Below, piece by piece: positions 25,774 to 35,685 of a DNA stretch of 54,973 bases. This stretch comes from Pseudomonadota bacterium. Lineage in GTDB: Bacteria > Pseudomonadota > Gammaproteobacteria > Burkholderiales > Burkholderiaceae_C. Position numbers and translations under genes: made by a program. The DNA lies in the NCBI GenBank assembly GCA_021805825.1, contig JAJZEC010000020.1, positions 1 through 54,973 on the forward strand, in the 5' to 3' direction. How positions within the stretch are numbered: the first letter of the stretch is position 1; the number at the start of each line of letters is the position of its first letter. The notes beneath the pieces were generated by a model that worked only from the letters and a program-made list of their open reading frames with translations, made no database searches and was not told the DNA's origin.

Positions 25774-27336
25774 ATGATCGATCCCGACGTGGTTCTGCTG
25801 TCGCGCCTGCAGTTCGCGCTGACGGCGCTGTACCACTTCCTGTTCGTTCCGCTATTGCTCGGGCTCGGGCTGCTGCTGGCCGCGCTGGAAACCCTCCATG
25901 TCCTCGGCGGGCGGCCGATCTACCGCCGCATGCTCGACTTCTGGACGCGATTGTTCCTGGTCAACTTCGCCCTCGGCGTGGCCACCGGGCTGGTACTGGA
26001 ATTCGAGTTCGGCAGCAATTGGTCGTTTTACTCGAGTTTCGTCGGGGACGTGTTCGGCGCGCCCCTGGCCATCGAGGCCCTGATGGCCTTTTTCCTGGAA
26101 TCGACTTTCATCGGCCTGATGGTGTTCGGCTGGAAGCGGCTGAGTCCGATGCAGCACCTGGTCGTCACCTACCTGGTGGCGCTGGGCGCCAATCTCTCGG
26201 CCCTGTGGATCCTGGTCGCCAACGGATTCATGCAGGATCCGCAGGGGGCGCAATTCAACCCTCTGACGCTGCGCCTGGAGCTCAGCAGCCTGCCCGCACT
26301 GATCTTCAGCAAGGAAGCCCAGGCCAAGTTCGTGCATACCACGCTGGCCGGCTATGTCAGCGCCGCCGTGTATGTATCGAGCATCAGTGCCTGGTACCTG
26401 CTGCGCGGGCGCCATCGCGCGCTGGCACAGCGATCGTTCCGCGTGGCCGCGGTCTTCGGACTGCTGTCGACCATCGGCCTGATCACCCTCGGCGACTCGC
26501 TGGGCTACATCGGCGGCCACGCGCAGCCGGCGAAACTGGCGGCGATGGAGGCCACCTGGCGCACCGAGAAGCCTCCGGCTGCCTTCAACCTGCTGGCCTG
26601 GCCCGATTCCGATCTGCGGGACAACCGCTTCGCGCTGCGCATTCCGTACCTGCTGACGCCGCTGGTCACCCACACCCTGACCCGCCCGGTGGCCGGCGTG
26701 GAGCAGCTGGTCGACAGCAATGAGGCACGGGTGCGCAGCGGCCTGCAGGCGCTGCAGGCGATGCATGTGCTCGGCACCGACCCCGCCAACGCCGAAGCGC
26801 GCAAGCTCTGGGACGACCACCGGGCCGACCTGGGCTTCGGACTGCTCGCCCTGCGCCATGCTCCCGAGGGCGATCCGGCGCGTCTCGGCCAGGCGCAGAT
26901 CCGGCAGGCCGCGCTCGACAGCATCCCCGACGTGCCGCTGGTGTTCTGGAGCTTCCGCCTGATGGTCGCGTTCGCGCTGCTGCTGCTGGCGTATTTCGTG
27001 CTGGCGTGGATGTTCAGCCTGCGCCTGCAGGTGCAGCGACAGCGCTGGCTGCTGCGCATCGCACCGTGGATGGTCGCGCTGCCGCTGCTGGCCAGCGAAT
27101 GCGGCTGGCTGACCGCCGAGGTCGGACGCCAACCCTGGACGGTGCATGAGATGCTTCCCACCTGGATCAGCGCCTCCGCCCACGGCCGCGGCGAGCTTCT
27201 CGTGTCGCTGGCCGTGTTCACTGCGCTGTATGCCGCGCTGCTCGTGCCGGCAGTCTGGCTGCAGCTGCGGATCATCCGCCAGGGCCCGCAACCCGCTGGC
27301 CACGGCCACCGGCCGCGCCCGGCCTTCGTCGCCTGA
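25774..27336 (+). CDS. cydA: Cytochrome bd ubiquinol oxidase subunit I
   Basis: A 520-aa membrane subunit that oxidises quinol and reduces oxygen to water. Haem ligands are His21 (ALYHFLFVPLLLG, haem b595), His188 (KFVHTTLAGYV) and Met397 (FWSFRLMVA, haem b558). GRQPWTV (451-457) is the conserved CydA signature. The long Q-loop between about 250 and 385, including NEARVRSGLQALQ, makes it the E. coli-like long form rather than the short CioA type. The ATG at 25774 is chosen because upstream in-frame sequence is not conserved. It is followed by cydB and a CydX-like gene. Confidence 0.95.
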   Translation: MIDPDVVLLSRLQFALTALYHFLFVPLLLGLGLLLAALETLHVLGGRPIYRRMLDFWTRLFLVNFALGVATGLVLEFEFGSNWSFYSSFVGDVFGAPLAIEALMAFFLESTFIGLMVFGWKRLSPMQHLVVTYLVALGANLSALWILVANGFMQDPQGAQFNPLTLRLELSSLPALIFSKEAQAKFVHTTLAGYVSAAVYVSSISAWYLLRGRHRALAQRSFRVAAVFGLLSTIGLITLGDSLGYIGGHAQPAKLAAMEATWRTEKPPAAFNLLAWPDSDLRDNRFALRIPYLLTPLVTHTLTRPVAGVEQLVDSNEARVRSGLQALQAMHVLGTDPANAEARKLWDDHRADLGFGLLALRHAPEGDPARLGQAQIRQAALDSIPDVPLVFWSFRLMVAFALLLLAYFVLAWMFSLRLQVQRQRWLLRIAPWMVALPLLASECGWLTAEVGRQPWTVHEMLPTWISASAHGRGELLVSLAVFTALYAALLVPAVWLQLRIIRQGPQPAGHGHRPRPAFVA

Positions 27337-27358
27337 ATCCGCCACCGGAGGCCCCAGC

Positions 27359-28492
27359 ATGGAACTCTACGCCGCACTGAAGCTGGCCTGGTGGGCGCTG
27401 CTCGGTCTGAGCGTGGCGGCCAGCGCCGTGCTCATGGGTGGCGACATGGGGGTCGGCGTGCTGCTGCGCGTGGTCGGACGCAACGACCTCGAGCGCCGTA
27501 CCTGCCTGAACGCCATCGGCCCGCACTGGGAAGGCAACCAGACCTGGTTCGTGTTCGCCGGCGGCCTCAGCTTCGCCGCCTTCCCGCTGCTCTACTCCAC
27601 CGCCTTGTCGGCGCTGTACCTGCCCGCGCTGGCGCTGCTGTGGTCGATGCTGCTGCGACCTCCGGGCTTCGAATACCGCAGCAAGCTGCCACATCGCCAC
27701 TGGCGCGAGGCCTGGGACTGGGCGCAGCTGGCCGCGGGTGCGCTGCCCATGATGCTGCTCGGCGCCCTGCTGGGTCGCCTGCTGCTGGGCGTGGACTTCG
27801 ACTTCGACCAGGGGCTGCGGGCCCGCCACGGCGAGGGCTCCGCCGCCTGGCTGCATCCCTTCGCGCTGCTGTGCGCCGCCCTCACGCTGGCGCTGGCCGT
27901 GCTGCAGGGCGCCTGCGTATTGATGCGACGCTGCCCGCCGCCGCTGGCCGAGCGCGCGCGCCGCGCCGCGCTGCTCGCGGCGCCCTGCGCGGCGCTGCTG
28001 TTCGCACTGCTGGCCGCCTGCCTGCCCTGGATCGATGGCTGGACGCTGCAGCACCATCCACCCCATGGAGTCGCGCAGACCCCGCTGCAGCAGCAGGTCG
28101 CAGTGCGGGCCGGCGGCTGGCTGGTGCGCTGGCAGCAGCATCCACCATGGCTGCTGCTGCCCCTGCTGGCCATGGCCGGAATGCTCGGTGCCGCCGCCTG
28201 CGCGCATGCGCGGCGGGCGCTGGCCGCCTGGCGCCTGGCCGCGCTGGCCTGGTCGGCCGCGCTGGCAAGCTTCGGAGCCTGCCTGTTCCCCTTCCTGTTG
28301 CCCTCGCGGGTGCAGCCGGCGCACAGCCTGACCCTGTGGAACAGCTCGGCCAGCCTGGGCACGCTGCTGTGGATGAGCGCCTTCGCCGCCGTGCTGCTGC
28401 CGGTGGTGGTCTGGTACAGCCGGTGGTGCGTACGCGTGATGCAGGGAAGCATCCACCCGCAGGACATCGAGCACGACGACCATGCATACTGA
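27359..28492 (+). CDS. cydB: Cytochrome bd ubiquinol oxidase subunit II
   Basis: A 377-aa membrane subunit with about eight or nine hydrophobic helices, pairing with CydA. It carries GGDMGVGVLLRVVGRND (27-43), IGPHWEGNQTWFVFAGGLSFAAFP (53-76) and LTLWNSSASLGTLLWM near the C-terminus, all typical of CydB. The ATG at 27359 lies 22 bp after cydA with ccggaggcc as ribosome binding site. The stop codon overlaps the next small gene by 11 bp. Confidence 0.95.
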   Translation: MELYAALKLAWWALLGLSVAASAVLMGGDMGVGVLLRVVGRNDLERRTCLNAIGPHWEGNQTWFVFAGGLSFAAFPLLYSTALSALYLPALALLWSMLLRPPGFEYRSKLPHRHWREAWDWAQLAAGALPMMLLGALLGRLLLGVDFDFDQGLRARHGEGSAAWLHPFALLCAALTLALAVLQGACVLMRRCPPPLAERARRAALLAAPCAALLFALLAACLPWIDGWTLQHHPPHGVAQTPLQQQVAVRAGGWLVRWQQHPPWLLLPLLAMAGMLGAAACAHARRALAAWRLAALAWSAALASFGACLFPFLLPSRVQPAHSLTLWNSSASLGTLLWMSAFAAVLLPVVVWYSRWCVRVMQGSIHPQDIEHDDHAY

Positions 28493-28754
28493 GTCCCCGG
28501 CCTGCGCGCGCGAAGGCACCCGAGCGGCCACCAGCCCCCGATCGGCGCTGCGCGCCTTCGCGCAGTTTGCAGCCCTGTTCACCTTGAGCGCACTGCTCAT
28601 CGCGCTGGGCGTGCTGCTCGGCGAGCACGGCCCGTGGTATTTCGCGTGGATCGTCGGCAGCGCGATGCTGGTGCTGGTCAGCGCGGCCGCCGCGGCGTGG
28701 TTCGACGTGCAGCAACGCGGTCGCCGCCGCGCATCGGCACGCGCGCGGACTTGA
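28482..28754 (+). CDS. cydX: CydX-like bd oxidase small subunit with extra N-terminal helix
   Basis: A 90-aa membrane protein. Residues 52-59 read WYFAWIVG, the same as the start of E. coli CydX (MWYFAWILG), followed by one hydrophobic helix and an Asp/Arg-rich tail, as in CydX. Unlike ordinary CydX (about 37 aa, one helix), it carries about 50 extra residues with another hydrophobic helix at 31-47. The ATG lies inside the end of cydB (11-bp overlap), so translation is coupled. CydX is needed to stabilise the haems of bd oxidase. An internal GTG just ahead of the motif might give a short form. YbgE or an unrelated protein is less likely given the motif. Confidence 0.7.
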   Translation: MHTESPACAREGTRAATSPRSALRAFAQFAALFTLSALLIALGVLLGEHGPWYFAWIVGSAMLVLVSAAAAAWFDVQQRGRRRASARART

Positions 28755-28757
28755 GCG

Positions 28758-28777
28758 GATCCGGCCTTCGCAGGCCG
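28758..28777. terminator. GC hairpin after the cyd operon, no T run
   Basis: TCCGGCCT (28758-28765), loop TCGC, AGGCCGGA (28770-28777): a perfect 8-bp stem 4 bp after the cydX-like stop. It lacks a T tract, so it may stabilise the mRNA 3' end rather than terminate by itself. Confidence 0.4.
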
Positions 28778-28847
28778 GAGGCCGCGCGCAGGACGCCGGC
28801 ACCACCGTACACTGCGTCCATCCCCAACCGACACAGCGAGTCCGGCG

Positions 28848-29297
28848 ATGTCCGATGCATCCGAACAACTGGTGACCCTGCGCCAGAACCAGGACTATCA
28901 GTTCAGCGTGGATTTCGGCGGGCAGTGCCCGCCCCTGCTGGCCGACGAGCCTCCTCCGCTGGGCCGTGGAACCGGCCCCTCGCCGGGCCAGCTGCTGCTG
29001 GCCGCGGTGGGCGATTGCATGAGCTCGAGCCTGCTGTTCGCGCTGCGCAAATTCAAGAACGAACCCGGAGGAATCACCACCTCGGTGCGCGGGCATATCG
29101 GACGCAACGCCGACGGCCGGCTGCGGGTTCTGCACATCGAGGTACAGATCCGGCTCGGCAAGGCGGCCGGCGAACTGCAGCACCTCGATCGCATCCTCGG
29201 TCAGTTCGAGGACTTCTGCACCGTCGGCCAGAGTGTGCGCGCTGGCATCCCCACCGAGGTCACGGTGTTCGACTCCACCGGGCAGCGCCTGCAGTAG
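28848..29297 (+). CDS. OsmC family protein
   Basis: A 149-aa protein of the OsmC/Ohr fold. The two conserved cysteines are Cys57 (VGDCMSSSLL) and Cys124 (EDFCTVGQSVRAGI), as in peroxide-reducing family members. The wider family includes organic hydroperoxide reductases and less defined OsmC-like proteins; this one is closer to the YhfA/OsmC-like branch by its C-terminal pattern. The ATG at 28848 is used. It lies 21 bp upstream of the methyltransferase gene and may be cotranscribed. Confidence 0.8.
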   Translation: MSDASEQLVTLRQNQDYQFSVDFGGQCPPLLADEPPPLGRGTGPSPGQLLLAAVGDCMSSSLLFALRKFKNEPGGITTSVRGHIGRNADGRLRVLHIEVQIRLGKAAGELQHLDRILGQFEDFCTVGQSVRAGIPTEVTVFDSTGQRLQ

Positions 29298-29317
29298 CCG
29301 GCGCACAGCGAAGCACC

Positions 29318-29971
29318 ATGGCCGCCGACCACGCCAGCAAGTCCTCCCCCGGCGCGTTCGCCGACGCCCGCGCGCAATGGGACGAACGTTTTTCGCGGCC
29401 CGGCCTGCTGTTCGGCGATCAGCCCAACCGCTTCCTGGCCAGCCAGGCCACGCAACTCGCCCCCCGCTCGAAGGTGCTCAGCGTCGCCGACGGCGAAGGG
29501 CGCAATGCCCTGTACCTGGCCTCGCTGGGGCACGAGGTCTGCGCATTCGACCTGTCGCCGGTGGCCGTGGCCAAGGCACGCGCGCTCGCCGACCAGCGCG
29601 GGATGCAGGCCGAGTTGCAGGTCAGCTCGGTCGACGACTGGGACTGGGGCGCCCGCACGTGGGACGCGGTGGCGGCCATTTTCGTGCAGTTCGCCGACCC
29701 CGCGATGCGCCGCCGCATGTTCTCGGGGATGTGGTCGTCGCTGCGCCCCGGCGGGCTGCTGCTGGTGCAGGGCTACACCCCGCGCCAGCTGGAGTTCCGC
29801 ACCGGCGGGCCGGGCAGGATCGAACACCTGTACACCAGCGAACTCCTGCGCGAACTGCTGCCGCAGGCGCAATGGCTGCTGCTGCGGGAATACGAGGAGG
29901 ACATCGCCGAAGGAAGCGCCCACTGCGGCCGCTCGGCGCTGCTCGCCGGAGTCGCGCGCAAGCCCGACTGA
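29318..29971 (+). CDS. Class I SAM-dependent methyltransferase
   Basis: A 217-aa methyltransferase. Motif I is VLSVADGEGRNALYLASLG (about 50-68), where the usual glycine-rich loop reads DGEGRN as in TehB-like and thiopurine-methyltransferase-like enzymes. Motif II AFDLSPVAVAKAR follows, then WDAVAAIFVQF and LRPGGLLLVQGYTP. The N-terminal WDERFSRPGLLFG resembles enzymes acting on small thiols or metalloids. The substrate is unknown; detoxification would fit the OsmC-like neighbour, which is inference. Confidence 0.82.
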   Translation: MAADHASKSSPGAFADARAQWDERFSRPGLLFGDQPNRFLASQATQLAPRSKVLSVADGEGRNALYLASLGHEVCAFDLSPVAVAKARALADQRGMQAELQVSSVDDWDWGARTWDAVAAIFVQFADPAMRRRMFSGMWSSLRPGGLLLVQGYTPRQLEFRTGGPGRIEHLYTSELLRELLPQAQWLLLREYEEDIAEGSAHCGRSALLAGVARKPD

Positions 29972-30015
29972 AGACCCGACGCCCGGCAAGCGAGGACTCC
30001 GGGGCTCCGCGCACC

Positions 30016-30049
30016 CTCAGCGCCGCCTGCCCCTCAGCGCCGCCTGCCC
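30016..30049. repeat. 17-bp perfect tandem duplication across a stop codon
   Basis: The unit ctcagcgccgcctgccc is present twice head to tail (30016-30032, 30033-30049). The lipoprotein gene ends at the stop inside the right copy (30034-30036); the left copy carries the same stop triplet in another frame. Confidence 0.9.
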
Positions 30050-30375
30050 CAGTACCCCGGTTGCTCGCGCCAGCCTCCGTGGTAGCGCTCGACCCGCGGC
30101 GCGACCCAGTGGTAGCCGGGTCGCGGGGGTACCCAGCGCCCGGGCTGCCACACGTAGCGTGCTCCACCCCAGCTCCAGTAGCCGGAAATCCACCAATAGT
30201 CGGGCACCGGCGCCACGCCGATGAACTCCACCCGCGGCGCCGGTGGCGGCCCGGGTACGGCGACGTAGGCCGGATACCCAGCGCCGTAGGGTGCATACGG
30301 CGCCGGTGCCACGACGCAGCCCTGCAGGCTGCCCGCCGCCAGCAGGACACAGCAGAAAACGAAGGCGTGACGCAT
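30034..30375 (-). CDS. YXWGXW repeat lipoprotein
   Basis: A 113-aa envelope lipoprotein. A signal peptide with lipobox LQGC puts the lipidated Cys at residue 20. The mature part begins with a Pro/Ala/Tyr-rich linker, then repeats of the YXWGXW type (WWISGYWSWGGARYVWQPGRW, PGYHWVAPRVERYHGGWREQ, PGYW). Such small proteins are frequent in betaproteobacteria and thought to sit in the outer membrane; their function is unknown. The stop codon lies in a 17-bp tandem duplication, so the C-terminus may have changed recently. About 200 bp without a gene separate it from ssb. Confidence 0.8.
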   Translation of the reverse strand: MRHAFVFCCVLLAAGSLQGCVVAPAPYAPYGAGYPAYVAVPGPPPAPRVEFIGVAPVPDYWWISGYWSWGGARYVWQPGRWVPPRPGYHWVAPRVERYHGGWREQPGYWGRRR

Positions 30376-30577
30376 GGTCGAAGCTCCCGAAGGATGCGCG
30401 GACGACGGTTGCCTTGTCATTGCCAAACGCTCCCGGCGACCAGTCTCGGATGCTCGTGCGCGTCCGCTGCGACCATTCTTCCACCCGGGCGCCGCCGTGC
30501 GTGTCCCCGGCGACGGCGCAAGCTTGATGCCGATGCCGGTCGGTTGCGCGACCCCCTGCGGTGTTTCAACAGCCTGT

Positions 30578-31063
30578 CTAGAACGGAATGTCGTCGTCCA
30601 TGTCGTCGAAATCGCCGGCGGCCGGCTTGGCCGCCGGCGCCGGGCGGGCGGGCTGCGCGCGCGCCGGGGCCTCGCGGCCTTCGCGCCCTTCCCGACTGCG
30701 GCTGTAGGAGGATCCCCCCTCGTCACCCCCCTCGCGCCCGCCCAGAAGCTGCATCTCGGTGGCGATGATGTCGGTGGTGTAGCGCTCGACGCCGTCCTTG
30801 TCGGTGTACTTGCCGTACTTGAGACGGCCCTCGACGTAGACCGGGCGGCCCTTCTTGAGGTATTCCCCGGCGATTTCGGCCAGACGGTCGTAGAACACCA
30901 CGCGGTGCCACTCGGTCTCTTCCTTGCGTTCACCCGACTTGTCCTTCCACTGCCGGGTGGTGGCGATCGACACGTTGCACACGGCGGCGCCCGACGGGGC
31001 ATAGCGCACCTCGGGGTCGCGCCCGAGATTGCCCAGCAGAATCACTTTGTTGACCGAGGCCAT
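30578..31063 (-). CDS. ssb: Single-stranded DNA-binding protein
   Basis: A 161-aa SSB. The OB fold spans about 1-110 ([59 protein letters not shown]). A Gly/Arg/Pro/Ala linker (115-152) leads to the acidic tip [11 protein letters not shown], which recruits RecG, RecQ and other partners. The ATG at 31063 is the standard start. It diverges from uvrA across 122 bp, the arrangement seen in many proteobacteria. I saw no CTGT-N8-ACAG LexA box between them. Confidence 0.97.
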   Translation of the reverse strand: MASVNKVILLGNLGRDPEVRYAPSGAAVCNVSIATTRQWKDKSGERKEETEWHRVVFYDRLAEIAGEYLKKGRPVYVEGRLKYGKYTDKDGVERYTTDIIATEMQLLGGREGGDEGGSSYSRSREGREGREAPARAQPARPAPAAKPAAGDFDDMDDDIPF

Positions 31064-31132
31064 GGTTCGTCCTGGAAGAAGGAAGGGGGCAGGATGCGCC
31101 CCTGGAGACAAGAGGCAAGCATAGCGCGAAGG

Positions 31133-31162
31133 ATGACCCCGCAGGCGCTTGCGCCCTATAGT
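31133..31162 (+). promoter_or_regulatory. Candidate uvrA promoter
   Basis: ATGACC (31133-31138), 18-bp spacer and TATAGT (31157-31162), ending 23 bp before the uvrA ATG. It is nearly the same box pair as that of rplM. Confidence 0.45.
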
Positions 31163-31185
31163 TGCGGATTCTTCCCCCAGGCGCC

Positions 31186-34074
<2,889 letters not shown>

Positions 34075-34135
34075 AGCAGGCCCCGCGAGGCGCTCTTACC
34101 ATTGCGCTTCCCAACTGTGTGAAGGAGGACGACCC

Positions 34136-34798
34136 ATGGCAGCGACCCTTTCCCTGCAGACCACCGCTGGCGACCGCATCGGCGCCTATGTTGCCGAGCC
34201 CGCGGGCAGCCCGAAGGCGGGCCTGGTGGTGGTGCAGGAGATCTTCGGGGTGAACCCGCATATCCGCAGTGTGGCCGACCGCTACGCGGCGGCCGGCTAC
34301 CTGGCGATCGCCCCCGCGCTGTTCGACCCCGTGGAGCAGGGAGTCGAACTGGGCTACGACCAGCCAGGCATGCAAAAGGGCATCGATCTGGTGGGCAGGC
34401 TCGGCTTCGAGCGCGCACTGGCCGGAGTCCAGGCGGCCGCGCAGGAAGTCGCGCGCGCCGGACGCGTGGCCACCGTGGGCTACTGCTGGGGCGGCAGCGT
34501 GGCCTACCTGGCCGCGATCCGCCTCGGCCTGCCGGGCATCAGCTACTACGGCGGCCGCAACGTGCAGTTGGTGGCGGAGCCGGCGAAGGCGCCGCTGCTG
34601 TTCCACTATGGCCTGCGCGACGCGCACATTTCGGAAGCCGACCGCGAGACGGTGCGCCGGGCCAACCCCGAAGCCGAGTTCTACGTCTACGACGCCGACC
34701 ACGGATTCAATTGCGACGCCCGCGCCAGCTACGACGCGGCGGCGGCGCAGCTGGCGCTGGAGCGTTCGCTGGCCTTCCTGGCCCGCCACGTGGGCTGA
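34136..34798 (+). CDS. Dienelactone hydrolase family protein
   Basis: A 220-aa alpha/beta hydrolase. The nucleophile is Cys117 in GYCWGG, the acid Asp is in GLRDAHI and His is in DADHGFNC, the Cys-Asp-His triad of dienelactone hydrolases. QEIFGVNPHIR near residue 35 provides the oxyanion side. True carboxymuconolactone activity would need a chlorocatechol pathway, which is not visible, so a broader ester or lactone hydrolase is more likely. The start has a strong gaaggagg ribosome binding site. Confidence 0.88.
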   Translation: MAATLSLQTTAGDRIGAYVAEPAGSPKAGLVVVQEIFGVNPHIRSVADRYAAAGYLAIAPALFDPVEQGVELGYDQPGMQKGIDLVGRLGFERALAGVQAAAQEVARAGRVATVGYCWGGSVAYLAAIRLGLPGISYYGGRNVQLVAEPAKAPLLFHYGLRDAHISEADRETVRRANPEAEFYVYDADHGFNCDARASYDAAAAQLALERSLAFLARHVG

Positions 34799-34824
34799 GG
34801 GCACGGCGGCCGCGCGGCGCGCGC

Positions 34825-35610
34825 TCAGGCGCTGCGCAGCCGCCCGCCGTGGTGCAGGAACTCCGCCCAATCCTCGATCTGGCGCGGCTCCCCGAACAGG
34901 TAGCCCTGCATCACCTGCAGACCGACCTCGCGCAGCGCATGCGCATCCTCGGCCTTCTCCACGCCCTCGGCGACGATCTGCACGGCCAGGCGCTGGCACA
35001 GGGCGATCAGACTGCGCACGATCTCCCGGTTGCGCGGATCGCGGTCGAGCCCGTTGCTGAAACCGGCGGGCAGCTTGATCTGCGCCGGCGCCAGGCGCTT
35101 GAGGTACTCCAGCGATGCATAGCCCTCGCCGAAGTCGTCCAGCGCGATCAGCACCCCGGACTGCTGCAGGGCCTGCACGTTGCGCATCACGCTGGGAAAA
35201 CCCGGCACCTGTCTGCGCTCGCTGACTTCCAGCGCCAGCCGCTGCGCCGGCCAGCGACTCTGCTCCAGAACATGTTCCACACGAGGCAGCAACTCGGGAT
35301 CGCCGAGTTGGTCGGCCTCCACGTTGACCCCCACCAGGCCCTGCCAGCCGGTCCAGTTGCTCAGCACCCGCGCCTCGGCCACCGCGGTATCGACGACCCA
35401 GAAGAACAGCTGGCTGGTCTGCGAGACCGACAGCCGTGGCAGGAAGGACAGCGGGGAATGCCGGCGCGGCGCGGTATCGGCGCGCCAGCGGAACAGGGCC
35501 TCGAGGCCCACGACCTCTCCCCCCGGATAGCGCACCTGCGGCTGGTACACCAGCGACGGGGAGCCCGATCCGGTCTGCACTGCGATTTCGCTGAATACGT
35601 CTCGTTCCAC
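34825..35610 (-). CDS. EAL domain protein, probably impaired or non-catalytic
   Basis: A 261-aa protein that is essentially one EAL domain. Conserved cyclic-di-GMP phosphodiesterase residues are Glu37 (LEALFRW), Asn96, Glu128 (LEVSE), Asp158-Asp159 (LDDFGEG), Lys179, Glu215 (AEGVE) and Gln235. The Asp two residues after the lysine (usually K-I-D) is Pro181. DFGTG is altered to DFGEG. No sensor or GGDEF domain is attached. The start is GTG at 35610, as there is no ATG ahead of the domain. It diverges from the M61 peptidase. It may bind rather than cleave c-di-GMP. Confidence 0.78.
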   Translation of the reverse strand: MERDVFSEIAVQTGSGSPSLVYQPQVRYPGGEVVGLEALFRWRADTAPRRHSPLSFLPRLSVSQTSQLFFWVVDTAVAEARVLSNWTGWQGLVGVNVEADQLGDPELLPRVEHVLEQSRWPAQRLALEVSERRQVPGFPSVMRNVQALQQSGVLIALDDFGEGYASLEYLKRLAPAQIKLPAGFSNGLDRDPRNREIVRSLIALCQRLAVQIVAEGVEKAEDAHALREVGLQVMQGYLFGEPRQIEDWAEFLHHGGRLRSA

Positions 35611-35685
35611 GGTGCCTGGACCTGCAAGGCCGGTGAGCACGGTCGGCGCCTGCCGCGAACCGCTCCGGCGGCTGCGCAGATTAGC

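Noticed and set aside
31064-31185. Possible LexA box between ssb and uvrA
   Set aside because: No CTGT-N8-ACAG or close variant was found in the 122-bp gap.
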